NCBI GenBank assembly: GCA_964394205.1
Contig: CAYMVS010000001.1
Span: 1-64,000 of the forward strand
Length of the DNA stretch: 64,000 nt
From: HGM05190 sp964394205
GTDB taxonomy: Bacteria > Bacteroidota > Bacteroidia > Bacteroidales > Muribaculaceae
Reading direction: 5' to 3'
Part shown: in pieces, positions 8,098 through 15,988 of the stretch
How the letters are laid out: each line of letters begins with the position of its first letter
Position numbering within the stretch: position 1 is the stretch's first letter
Position numbers and translations under genes: made by a program
The notes under the pieces: model-generated
Seen by the model: only the letters and a program-made list of their open reading frames with translations
Told to the model about the DNA's origin: nothing
The model's database searches: none

Positions 8098-8658
8098 ATG
8101 AAAAAAGAAGATATCAGACGCAAAATAAGAGCCCGCAAGACATTACTCAACGAGACTGAGCGGCTCGAGGCTGCCCGCAGTGTGTTTCAACAGCTTGAAC
8201 AGACGGCTGCCTTTCTGATGGCCGATCGCATCCTGATGTATCACTCATTGCCCGACGAGCTTTCCACTATCTCGTTTCTTGACAAGTGGCATGGAGCAAA
8301 GAAGTTTTTTCTACCCCGTGTCAATGGTGTGAATCTCGACATATTGCCTTACGAGAAATCGAGGTTGCGCCTTGGGTCGTTTCACATTGAGGAGCCTGAT
8401 GGCGATGAACTGACCTCTATCGACGACATTGACCTGGTGGTTGTTCCTGCGGTAGCCTACGATGTCAACGGCAACAGGGTCGGACGCGGAAAAGGCTACT
8501 ATGACCGGTTGCTTAAGACATGCCGGGCAACAATGGTCGGAGTCGGGTATGATTTTCAGTTGGTTGATGAAATTGAGGTCGATGACTATGACGTGGCCGT
8601 CGATATAGTCATCACCCAATCACGTTACATATACCCCGCAAACCGTAGAAACCGCTGA
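8098..8658 (+). CDS. 5-formyltetrahydrofolate cyclo-ligase
   Basis: This 186-residue ATP-dependent enzyme converts 5-formyl-THF to 5,10-methenyl-THF in folate metabolism. The N-terminal segment KKEDIRRKIRARKTLL is the family's basic helix, and the nucleotide-binding signature VGRGKGYYDRLL lies near residue 130. The strand VVVPAVAYDVNG before it is also typical. It starts 6 nt after the protease gene. Confidence 0.92.
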   Translation: MKKEDIRRKIRARKTLLNETERLEAARSVFQQLEQTAAFLMADRILMYHSLPDELSTISFLDKWHGAKKFFLPRVNGVNLDILPYEKSRLRLGSFHIEEPDGDELTSIDDIDLVVVPAVAYDVNGNRVGRGKGYYDRLLKTCRATMVGVGYDFQLVDEIEVDDYDVAVDIVITQSRYIYPANRRNR

Positions 8659-8659
8659 T

Positions 8660-9301
8660 ATGGCTTTTGTTACACCTGACACACTGCTGAGCGACATCAT
8701 ACTTGCCAACCCGTCGCTCATCCCGGTTCTGTCGCGATTTGACATCTCGTTGGGCGTTGGCAATTCAACAATCTCATGCCTGGGGCAGTCACATCCCACC
8801 GTCGACACCGACTTCCTGGTGACCATCATAAACACATATCTTTGTGATGATTATTTCCCCGAGCACTCGCTGAAGGAGTTTCAGGCCACCACAATAGTTA
8901 AATATCTCAGGGAGACCTACTCCTACTACCGCCGTTTTGCCTTGCCCAATATCGAGCGCCATTTCAAAGCGCTTGTGGCTGCATCGGGCGACAACAATAA
9001 CCTTCGCCCAATTCTCTCCCTTTTTGAAACGATTGTAAAGAGTTTTAACGAGCTTGTAAAGACCGATGAACTCTCGACATTCAACCGTCTCGACACTCTT
9101 GACGACGCGGGAAAAGCCGAGGCAATCCAGCAGACTGCAACTACGAGTGAGATGATCGACGACCTGTCGACCATGCTCGTTGTGCATCTCCAGGGGAGTG
9201 TTGACCAAAATCTATGTTATGCCGTTGTCAACGCCGTGATCTCATTTTCGGGTGATTTTGGTTGCAATTGCCGCATAAGAAACAGAATACTGCTCGGGTA
9301 A
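8660..9301 (+). CDS. Degenerate hemerythrin-like protein with ScdA-type N-terminus
   Basis: This 213-residue cytosolic protein has an N-terminus (TPDTLLSDIILANPSLIPVL, 5-24) like the small helical domain of RIC/ScdA iron-sulfur repair proteins. Next comes a helical region that follows the hemerythrin pattern (IVKYLRETYSYYRRFALPNIERHF, 79-102). The usual di-iron ligands are mostly missing: the motif's HH/H positions read T86/Y87, and only H101 remains. It therefore probably does not bind a di-iron centre. It is followed by a LuxR-type regulator with a TAATG stop/start overlap, so the two likely act together, perhaps as a sensor and its output. This is an inference. Confidence 0.65.
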   Translation: MAFVTPDTLLSDIILANPSLIPVLSRFDISLGVGNSTISCLGQSHPTVDTDFLVTIINTYLCDDYFPEHSLKEFQATTIVKYLRETYSYYRRFALPNIERHFKALVAASGDNNNLRPILSLFETIVKSFNELVKTDELSTFNRLDTLDDAGKAEAIQQTATTSEMIDDLSTMLVVHLQGSVDQNLCYAVVNAVISFSGDFGCNCRIRNRILLG

Positions 9302-9825
9302 TGGAGGTTTTGATAGTTGACAATGACACCTTGAGAGCCCTCGGTTTGAGACGCCTTTTGTGTGACGGACATCCGGTTGATGTAGATACTATATCGTCCG
9401 ATGAACTGTCGGCCGAACGTGTCGGTCAATACAGACTTGTCTTTGTCTCGTCGGAACTTCTTGCCTCAAAACCCGACATATTCATGGCTCACAGGGCTCA
9501 CACTGTGGTTATCTCGACCCATCCATCGACGCTTAAGACGCTCGACCCGACACTCCCTGCCGAGAAGCTTGCCGACACGTTGAGAAACCTTGTCAATGAA
9601 GCCCGGTCAACGGCATCACATCTCCCGGCGCGACTGTCGCCTCGCGAGATAGATGTACTGAAACTTGTCGCCAAGGGATTGATCAACAAGGAGATTGCTG
9701 ATCGTCTCAACATCAGTTTCAACACCGTTTTGACCCATCGCCGCAACATCTCGACCAAATTAGGCATCAAGAGTACATCGGGCCTGGGGGTCTATGCGCT
9801 TATCAACGGTCTGATCGAGCCTTGA
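9301..9825 (+). CDS. LuxR/NarL-type regulator with degenerate receiver
   Basis: This 174-residue protein has an N-terminal receiver-like domain starting MEVLIVDNDTLRALGLRRLL. The D8/D10 region resembles a receiver's acidic pocket, but the expected phospho-acceptor Asp after strand 3 is replaced (the strand reads LVFVSSELL). A C-terminal LuxR helix-turn-helix (about 105-170: LSPREIDVLKLVAKGLINKEIA and FNTVLTHRRNISTKLGI) binds DNA. It probably works without phosphorylation. The start is the ATG overlapping the previous stop (TAATG); an in-frame upstream codon at 9262 lies inside the preceding gene and is unlikely. Confidence 0.85.
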   Translation: MEVLIVDNDTLRALGLRRLLCDGHPVDVDTISSDELSAERVGQYRLVFVSSELLASKPDIFMAHRAHTVVISTHPSTLKTLDPTLPAEKLADTLRNLVNEARSTASHLPARLSPREIDVLKLVAKGLINKEIADRLNISFNTVLTHRRNISTKLGIKSTSGLGVYALINGLIEP

Positions 9826-9828
9826 CAA

Positions 9829-9860
9829 TTTGTGCGGATGACATAAATTGACTAATTTTG
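9829..9860 (+). promoter_or_regulatory. Promoter of the ABC-F gene
   Basis: TTTG (9829-9832), a 20-nt spacer and TAATTTTG (9853-9860) match the consensus. Transcription should begin near 9866, downstream of an in-frame TTG at 9848, which supports ATG 9890 as the start. Confidence 0.85.
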
Positions 9861-9889
9861 CACCCGCTGAAACAGTCAATGCTCATCCA

Positions 9890-11836
9890 ATGATTTCCAT
9901 TAATAATCTGTCAGTTGAATTTAGCGCAGTCCCGCTGTTTGACAACATCAATTATGTCATCAATAAAAAAGACCGCATCGCTCTTGTAGGCAAAAACGGA
10001 GCCGGCAAGTCGACCATGCTTAAGATAATCGCCGGGTTACAGGAACCGACATCGGGCACCGTGGCCAAGCCCCGCGACATCACCGTCGGTTACCTTCCTC
10101 AGCAAATGCAGTTGAACGATGACGTGACAGTGGTTGAAGAGGTGTCTAAGGCATTCTCGAGCCTTGACCAGATGCGCTCACAGGTAGATGAGATTAACCG
10201 GGAGCTCTCTCAAAGAGACGACTATGAAAGCAACGCCTATCAGAATCTCATCGACAGGCTGACCAACCTGACCGAGCGAATATCCATTGAGGAGACTGAA
10301 AACGGCGAGGCTGAAATGGAGAAGACTCTCATAGGTCTCGGTTTTAACCGCAGCGATTTTCATCGGCCCACATCGGAGTTCAGCGGGGGTTGGCGCATGC
10401 GCATCGAGCTGGCGAAACTGCTGCTCCAACGCCCTGACGTACTGCTGCTTGACGAGCCGACCAACCACCTTGACATTGAGTCAATACAGTGGCTCGAGAA
10501 CTTTTTGATTACTAAAGCAAAAGCCGTGGTATTGGTGTCTCACGACCGCGCTTTCATCGACAACGTGACAAACCGGACGATTGAAATATCGCTGGGCAAA
10601 ATCTATGACTACAATGTCAATTATTCAAAATATGTGACACTGCGTCAGGAGCGGCTTGAACAGCAGATGCGCGCCTACCAGAACCAGCAGAAACAGATTG
10701 CCGACACTGAGCAGTTTATCGAGCGGTTCAGATATAAGGCGACCAAAAGCGTGCAGGTGCAGAGCCGCATCAAGCAGTTGGCAAAGATTGAACGTATTGA
10801 GGTCGACGAGGTCGACACCTCTCATTTGAATCTCAAATTTCCACCGGCGCCACGCTCGGGCGACTACCCGGTGATTGCCGATAATGTCGGTAAACGATAT
10901 GGAGACCATCAAGTGTTTGACAACGCGACGTTTACAATAAAACGTGGTGAGAAAGTCGCCTTTGTCGGGAAAAACGGGGAGGGAAAATCCACTCTTGTCA
11001 AATGCATAATGGGAGAGATCGATTTCACCGGCATGCTCAAAATCGGGCACAACGTCAAGATAGGATATTTCGCTCAAAATCAGGCATCGCTGCTCGACGG
11101 TGAAATGACCGTATTTGACACAATCGACCGTGTGGCAGTCGGTGATATAAGAACCAAGATACGTAACATTCTCGGTGCATTCATGTTTGGTGGCGAGGCA
11201 TCCGACAAAAAGGTAAAGGTGCTCTCGGGAGGCGAGAAGACCCGGTTGGCGATGATAAGACTGCTCCTTGAGCCGGTCAACCTGCTCATTCTCGACGAGC
11301 CGACCAACCATCTTGACATGAAGACAAAGGACATTCTCAAACAGGCGATCAAAGAGTTTAACGGGACTGTCATCGTCGTGAGCCACGACCGTGAATTTCT
11401 TGACGGCCTGGTCGAGAAGGTCTATGAATTTGGTGGAGGCAAAGTCAAAGAGTGTCTTGGAGGAATCTATGATTTCCTTGAGAAGAAACGCATTGCATCA
11501 CTGCAGGAGCTTGAGCTGTCAAAATCACCTGTCGCTGCTCCGGTCAAGGAAACTGACAAGAGAGAGGAAACTCCGGTCGCTGAGCCTACTCGTCGGCTTA
11601 GTTACGCCGAGCAAAAGGAGCGGGAGAAGACTGTGCGTCGAGCCCGCAAGAAAGTAGAGGACCTTGAAGCTGAAATAGCTAAAGTGGAGGCAGAGGTAAA
11701 AGCGGTTGAAGACGAGATTGCCTCGGGGAAAACAGATAACGAGATATTTGAACGTCACGCTGCAGCCCAAAAAAAGCTTGAAAACACAATGTCGCTTTGG
11801 GAACTTGCCTCAATGGAACTCGAGTCAATATCCTGA
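9890..11836 (+). CDS. ABC-F family ATPase (ribosome-associated type)
   Basis: This 648-residue soluble protein has two ABC ATPase domains and no membrane segments. The first Walker A is GKNGAGKST (34-42) with signature SGGWRMR. The second Walker A is GKNGEGKST with signature LSGGEKTR. Both Walker B motifs end LLLDEPTNHLD/LILDEPTNHLD, as is diagnostic for ABC-F. The inter-domain linker carries a basic helical segment (RYKATKSVQVQSRIKQL), and a C-terminal coiled coil rich in K/E (about 560-640) resembles the Uup type. These proteins act at the ribosomal E site or in ribosome quality control; the exact subfamily is uncertain. Confidence 0.92.
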   Translation: MISINNLSVEFSAVPLFDNINYVINKKDRIALVGKNGAGKSTMLKIIAGLQEPTSGTVAKPRDITVGYLPQQMQLNDDVTVVEEVSKAFSSLDQMRSQVDEINRELSQRDDYESNAYQNLIDRLTNLTERISIEETENGEAEMEKTLIGLGFNRSDFHRPTSEFSGGWRMRIELAKLLLQRPDVLLLDEPTNHLDIESIQWLENFLITKAKAVVLVSHDRAFIDNVTNRTIEISLGKIYDYNVNYSKYVTLRQERLEQQMRAYQNQQKQIADTEQFIERFRYKATKSVQVQSRIKQLAKIERIEVDEVDTSHLNLKFPPAPRSGDYPVIADNVGKRYGDHQVFDNATFTIKRGEKVAFVGKNGEGKSTLVKCIMGEIDFTGMLKIGHNVKIGYFAQNQASLLDGEMTVFDTIDRVAVGDIRTKIRNILGAFMFGGEASDKKVKVLSGGEKTRLAMIRLLLEPVNLLILDEPTNHLDMKTKDILKQAIKEFNGTVIVVSHDREFLDGLVEKVYEFGGGKVKECLGGIYDFLEKKRIASLQELELSKSPVAAPVKETDKREETPVAEPTRRLSYAEQKEREKTVRRARKKVEDLEAEIAKVEAEVKAVEDEIASGKTDNEIFERHAAAQKKLENTMSLWELASMELESIS

Positions 11837-11850
11837 AGAGAGAGCCGATA

Positions 11851-13452
11851 ATGGTCAGGAGTCTCAAGGTTGAAAACAAAGTCGCGTTTTGGGCGTTGTT
11901 GACTGTCGCCGCGTCATTGTTTGGCATGATTTATATTGTCATGCCTTACGTTGGCGATGACTATTGGTATATGCTCAACCTTAAAGACTACTTTGACGGT
12001 CCTCGGGATTATTTTCCATACAGAGAGCTACGTCAAACATGGGTTTGGCATTTTCAGTTGGATAACATAAGGGCATCAAACGTTGTTTTCACATTCTTTC
12101 TGTTGATACCAAAGTGGATACCATCATTATTGTCGGGGGTCATGCTCTTTGTGTCGTTGGTGCTCTCAGCCAGGCTTGCCGGGGCTGAGGGATATAAAGG
12201 GGCCGGGGTGATTGTGATTCTGTACACATTTGCCTTGCCATGGTATGACAGCATTTTTCTGCTCTGTTTTGCTTTCAACTATGTCTGGTCGACAGCTTTG
12301 ATGCTCACCCTTATCTATTATTACTTTTTCTTTAATGGAAAGGTACCGCGCCGGTTGAGTGTTGTTATAATGCCATTGCTCGGCGGTGCACTCGGCATTT
12401 GGCATGAGGGATTTGCATTACCGGTTTTGACGGCTGTTACTGTTACAATGATTGTTTATCCCCGTCGCTATTTTAATCTTGAAGGGCTGTTGCTGATAGC
12501 TTCCATGATGGCGGGACTTCTCTTTCTTTTTAGAGCGGAGGGGTTGCAGATACAGCTTGAACAGGTCAATCAACCGACCGATATGGTTCACCGTCTATGT
12601 CAGGTAATGAAGTGGTCGCCGCTATCGGTCCTGTTTATGGCGACTGCAATAGTCTGTTGGTGTAAAAGGTCAACGGGAGCCCTCATGAAAGAACCGCTCA
12701 TGGTGTTTCTTTTGGCTGCCGTTATCTGCTCGTTTGCCATTCACCTCAAGATAGGGCTATATCCCCGCGTCAGTTGGGCCGGCCAGGTGTGTTCAATCGT
12801 GGGCTTGACAAAGATTTGCAAGGTGATTTATAACCAAAGACTGAAAAAAAACAAAGTCCTTGACACGATGCTTTTGATTGCGATTGTGTTGACTCAGGTT
12901 TACCTTATCAGAGTCAGCATAGAGACATTTAGGGTTAAAGATGAGATAAATCAGGCAAATGAGGCTTATCTGCAATCGTCGACCGGCGAGGTGTTTACCT
13001 CAATAACAACTACATTTGATGCAAGCGCGTTTTTGCTGAACAGACCCTTTTTCGAGTACTTTGAGAACCCTTGGTACATGAAGCAGATACGCAAATACTA
13101 CAGGCGCGATGTCGCTTTCAGCCCTGTCAATGATCAGCTGCGATACTATATCGAGCGCGATGGAACCCCCATGCCCGGCACTCAAAACCTACGCGAATTT
13201 AACGGGCTGTATGTCATGCCGATGAGAGAAAGTGAAGCAGCCCGACCAACATTCAGATATGTGCACGACTTTGAGTGTGACATCGAGTATGGCGGCATTT
13301 ACACCGAGCATGGCCGGGCGGCGCTATACCCATTCACATCACAGGCCGACGGTCGGCGCTATTGGTTGGTCAGGCCGCTATATGCCGGTTTCATGCACCA
13401 CTTTCTTCCGATAAGCCGGTTGCATTTGACCCGACATCTAAACGGTTGGTGA
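11851..13452 (+). CDS. Polytopic membrane protein (DUF6056-like)
   Basis: This 533-residue inner-membrane protein has about ten hydrophobic segments and a C-terminal soluble part (from about residue 380). The motif GDDYWYM after the first membrane segment (near residue 31) recalls DUF6056 and other GT-C-like membrane glycosyltransferases, which carry acidic residues in the first periplasmic loop. A role in cell-surface glycan assembly is possible but unproven. The ATG at 11851 is 14 nt after the ABC-F stop; an in-frame TTG at 11797 would overlap that gene. It converges on ysxC with only 1 nt between the two stops. Confidence 0.65.
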   Translation: MVRSLKVENKVAFWALLTVAASLFGMIYIVMPYVGDDYWYMLNLKDYFDGPRDYFPYRELRQTWVWHFQLDNIRASNVVFTFFLLIPKWIPSLLSGVMLFVSLVLSARLAGAEGYKGAGVIVILYTFALPWYDSIFLLCFAFNYVWSTALMLTLIYYYFFFNGKVPRRLSVVIMPLLGGALGIWHEGFALPVLTAVTVTMIVYPRRYFNLEGLLLIASMMAGLLFLFRAEGLQIQLEQVNQPTDMVHRLCQVMKWSPLSVLFMATAIVCWCKRSTGALMKEPLMVFLLAAVICSFAIHLKIGLYPRVSWAGQVCSIVGLTKICKVIYNQRLKKNKVLDTMLLIAIVLTQVYLIRVSIETFRVKDEINQANEAYLQSSTGEVFTSITTTFDASAFLLNRPFFEYFENPWYMKQIRKYYRRDVAFSPVNDQLRYYIERDGTPMPGTQNLREFNGLYVMPMRESEAARPTFRYVHDFECDIEYGGIYTEHGRAALYPFTSQADGRRYWLVRPLYAGFMHHFLPISRLHLTRHLNGW

Positions 13453-13453
13453 T

Positions 13454-14059
13454 TCAATTTTGCAAGGGGAGGCGATTCAGCTGCTCAATATAGTCGAGCA
13501 ACTCTTCTCGTCCTTGACCATTCACGGTTGAAGTGGTGAACACCGGCGGCAGCTCATCCCACTGTTCGAGCAGTTTCTCACAATATTTTGCAACTTTTTG
13601 CTTGCCGGCCATCTTCCCTTGTTTATCCATCTTTGTGAAGACGATGCTGAACGGTACACCGTTCTCACCCAGCCAATTGATAAACTCAAGGTCGATTTTT
13701 TGAGGTTCAAGACGCGAGTCTATCAACAGAAACAGGTTTGTCATTTGAGCCCGGTTCAAGATGTAGCCTTTAATCATCTTTTCCAAAGCATCGCGCGAAG
13801 CCTTGTCACGACGTGCATAGCCATATCCGGGCAAGTCTACAATCTGCCATTCATCATTTATTGTAAAATGATTAATGAGCATAGTTTTGCCGGGTGTTGC
13901 CGATGTCTTGGCCAAAGAGCCATTGCCGGTGAGCATATTTATCAACGACGACTTACCGACGTTTGAACGGCCTATAAAAGCGTATTCATGACATTGAGTC
14001 GCCGGGCATTTATCGACCGACGGACTCGATGTCATGAATCGTGCAGAGTTTATTATCAT
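13454..14059 (-). CDS. ysxC: Ribosome biogenesis GTPase YsxC/YihA (EngB)
   Basis: This 201-residue essential-type small GTPase acts in assembly of the 50S ribosomal subunit. The G motifs are clear: G1 GRSNVGKSS (30-38), G3 DLPGYG (75-80), G4 TKMD (142-145) and G5 near STVNG. Its length is standard. Its ATG overlaps the stop of the OmpA-type gene (ATGA), so the two are translationally coupled. Confidence 0.95.
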   Translation of the reverse strand: MIINSARFMTSSPSVDKCPATQCHEYAFIGRSNVGKSSLINMLTGNGSLAKTSATPGKTMLINHFTINDEWQIVDLPGYGYARRDKASRDALEKMIKGYILNRAQMTNLFLLIDSRLEPQKIDLEFINWLGENGVPFSIVFTKMDKQGKMAGKQKVAKYCEKLLEQWDELPPVFTTSTVNGQGREELLDYIEQLNRLPLQN

Positions 14060-14925
14060 TTTTCTACAGTATCTGTGTTTGGAGCGTGATCAATCAGGTC
14101 AAGGAACTGGTCGAGCTTGGGTGTTATGATAATCTCGGTGCGGCGGTTACGCTGACGTCCGACATCGACTGTGTTATCGGCAATAGGATTGAACTCGCCG
14201 CGACCTGAGGCCGACATGCGCGAGGGGTCAACACCAAAGTCGTTTTGCAACACTTGAACAACCGATGATGCCCTGAGAGCCGACAGATCCCAATTGTTGC
14301 GTATATTCGTGCGTGAGATGGGCACATTGTCTGTGTTGCCCTCGACAAGCACATCATAGTCCTTGTAGTCTTTGATAATTTTGGCAATTTTGCTGAGAGT
14401 CTCCATAGCACGGTCACTCACCTCATAGCTGCCGCTCTTGAAGAGCATGTTGTCGGCAAGAGAAATGTAAACAACACCCTTCAACACTTTGATGTCAACC
14501 TCCTTGAGCTCGTCGCGTGACAGCGAGCGGGTCAGATTGTTTGTCAGCACCATGTTGAGCGAGTCGCTCTTGCTTTTTGCCGATACGAGTTCCTTGATGT
14601 AACGGTTTGAGGCATTGATTTCGTCAACAAGTTTTGAGATGTTGATATTTCCCTGAGAGTTTTGCTGGATGCTTTGGTCGAGCGAAGCTTTCAGGGCGGC
14701 GTAGGCCTGCTTAAGCTCAGCATTCTGACGACGGGCTTCATCAAGCATTGCCTGAAGGCTCTGATTGCCCGTGCGGTTCTCTGTCAGGGCCAGCTGTGAC
14801 TCGTTATACTTTCCTGTCAGGGTTTCATATTTACTTTCAAGCGCAGCATACTTTTTTTTGCTGACACATCCCGGCAGGGTGAGCGACATTGCCACCACTA
14901 CAATTGCAAATGATCCAAATCTCAT
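14056..14925 (-). CDS. OmpA-family peptidoglycan-associated lipoprotein
   Basis: This 289-residue envelope protein has a lipoprotein signal ending LTLPGC20. A coiled-coil region follows (about 25-125, with heptad-like KKYAALESKYETL), and then a C-terminal OmpA domain (about 150-280). The peptidoglycan-binding segment (NTDNVPISRTNIRNNWDLSA, then RMSASGRGEFNP) is intact. It probably bridges outer membrane and cell wall. A hairpin terminator of the upstream esterase gene lies just before it. Confidence 0.9.
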   Translation of the reverse strand: MRFGSFAIVVVAMSLTLPGCVSKKKYAALESKYETLTGKYNESQLALTENRTGNQSLQAMLDEARRQNAELKQAYAALKASLDQSIQQNSQGNINISKLVDEINASNRYIKELVSAKSKSDSLNMVLTNNLTRSLSRDELKEVDIKVLKGVVYISLADNMLFKSGSYEVSDRAMETLSKIAKIIKDYKDYDVLVEGNTDNVPISRTNIRNNWDLSALRASSVVQVLQNDFGVDPSRMSASGRGEFNPIADNTVDVGRQRNRRTEIIITPKLDQFLDLIDHAPNTDTVEK

Positions 14926-14966
14926 AGTGTAATATTCTTTATAAAGTTGAAAAGCGGTTTAGTAAA

Positions 14967-15001
14967 AATCCTCGTCAATATATAAACATTAGACGAGGAT
15001 T
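14967..15001 (-). terminator. Terminator of the esterase operon
   Basis: A 10-bp perfect stem (14967-14976 with 14992-15001, loop 15 nt) is followed on the minus strand by five T. It lies between the esterase gene and the OmpA-type gene. Confidence 0.8.
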
Positions 15002-15077
15002 AAAGTTTTTGGTTTAGAAGGAGTGTAATTTTTTTTAACTCCGGGACGACACCAACGTTAGGGTAGAATTGAGTCTC

Positions 15078-15971
15078 TTACCCCTTGCGGCTCGATTTTC
15101 TCTTCTGTTTACCTTTAGGCTTTGTCGAGGCGATATTCTTTGAGCCGCGCTTCACCTTAGAGGCTGTGGTCTGTTTGTTTCCACGGGTGCTCTTGAGGCC
15201 GCTGTAAGCTCCCTGCATGGCGTTTTCAATGGCAAACGTGGGGAAAATCTTACGCGATTTGTCTTTCAAAGTGTGACGGAAAAGCCACTCATAGCTCTCG
15301 TCGAGATAGAACATGCGGGCGGGTCGCGAGTGATTCATGCCCGGCACACGGTTGTAGGCAAGGCGCATCGTTCCGGCGGGACCGGCAGCCTCTCTCATGG
15401 CAGCGACAACCTTGTCACTTTGAGCCACAGTCACGGCATTGTCGGCTGTGCCGTGGATGATCCACAGAGGCACCTGATTCAACCCCGACAGGTCTCTGAC
15501 CGAGCCACCGCCACACATGGCTATCGCCGCTGCTATGCGGTCGGGATAGGTGGCGGCAAGATCTATCGTACCATAACCGCCCAGACTCATGCCAATCACA
15601 TAAACGCGGTCATAATCAATATTGTAGTTATCACTCACCCAGTCGAGCACATTCATCACCTTTTTGGGGCTCCATGCGCCGCCGGGATTTTGAGGAGCAA
15701 TCACAAACGCGTCAAGCTGACGGCCCTTCTCGATGGCATCGATTGTGCCATAGCGTTTCACCTTGTTAAGATCGTTGCCACACAGGCTGGCTCCGTGAAG
15801 AAAAATGACAACCGGCTTGGGATCGTCAGTTTCAACATCGGTGGGATTATACAACCAAAAATTGTAACCGTCGCCGACAGTGCCACGATGAGCTGTCAGA
15901 CTTGAGGCCATCGCGGCGCCAAGTGTAACTACTGTCAATAATGCTGCTGTGAGGAGTCTTTTTAAGTTCAT
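15078..15971 (-). CDS. Secreted alpha/beta-hydrolase (polyhydroxybutyrate-depolymerase/esterase type) with basic tail
   Basis: This 297-residue protein has an N-terminal signal peptide (about 1-22, ending AAMASS). Its hydrolase core shows an oxyanion segment VIFLHGASLCGNDL and a nucleophile elbow GMSLGGYGTIDLA (serine near 130). The acid is likely in WIIHGTADNAVT and the histidine in PGMNHSRPARM. The last about 50 residues are very rich in Lys/Arg/Ser (KVKRGSK, KPKGKQKRKSSRKG), unusual for an exported enzyme. It starts 17 nt after the propeller lipoprotein gene and is cotranscribed with it. Confidence 0.85.
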   Translation of the reverse strand: MNLKRLLTAALLTVVTLGAAMASSLTAHRGTVGDGYNFWLYNPTDVETDDPKPVVIFLHGASLCGNDLNKVKRYGTIDAIEKGRQLDAFVIAPQNPGGAWSPKKVMNVLDWVSDNYNIDYDRVYVIGMSLGGYGTIDLAATYPDRIAAAIAMCGGGSVRDLSGLNQVPLWIIHGTADNAVTVAQSDKVVAAMREAAGPAGTMRLAYNRVPGMNHSRPARMFYLDESYEWLFRHTLKDKSRKIFPTFAIENAMQGAYSGLKSTRGNKQTTASKVKRGSKNIASTKPKGKQKRKSSRKG

Positions 15972-15988
15972 AACAAGTTGTACTTTTT

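Noticed and set aside
9848..9889. Upstream TTG start for the ABC-F gene
   Set aside because: The consensus -7 box lies at 9853-9860, downstream of that codon, so it would not be in the transcript.
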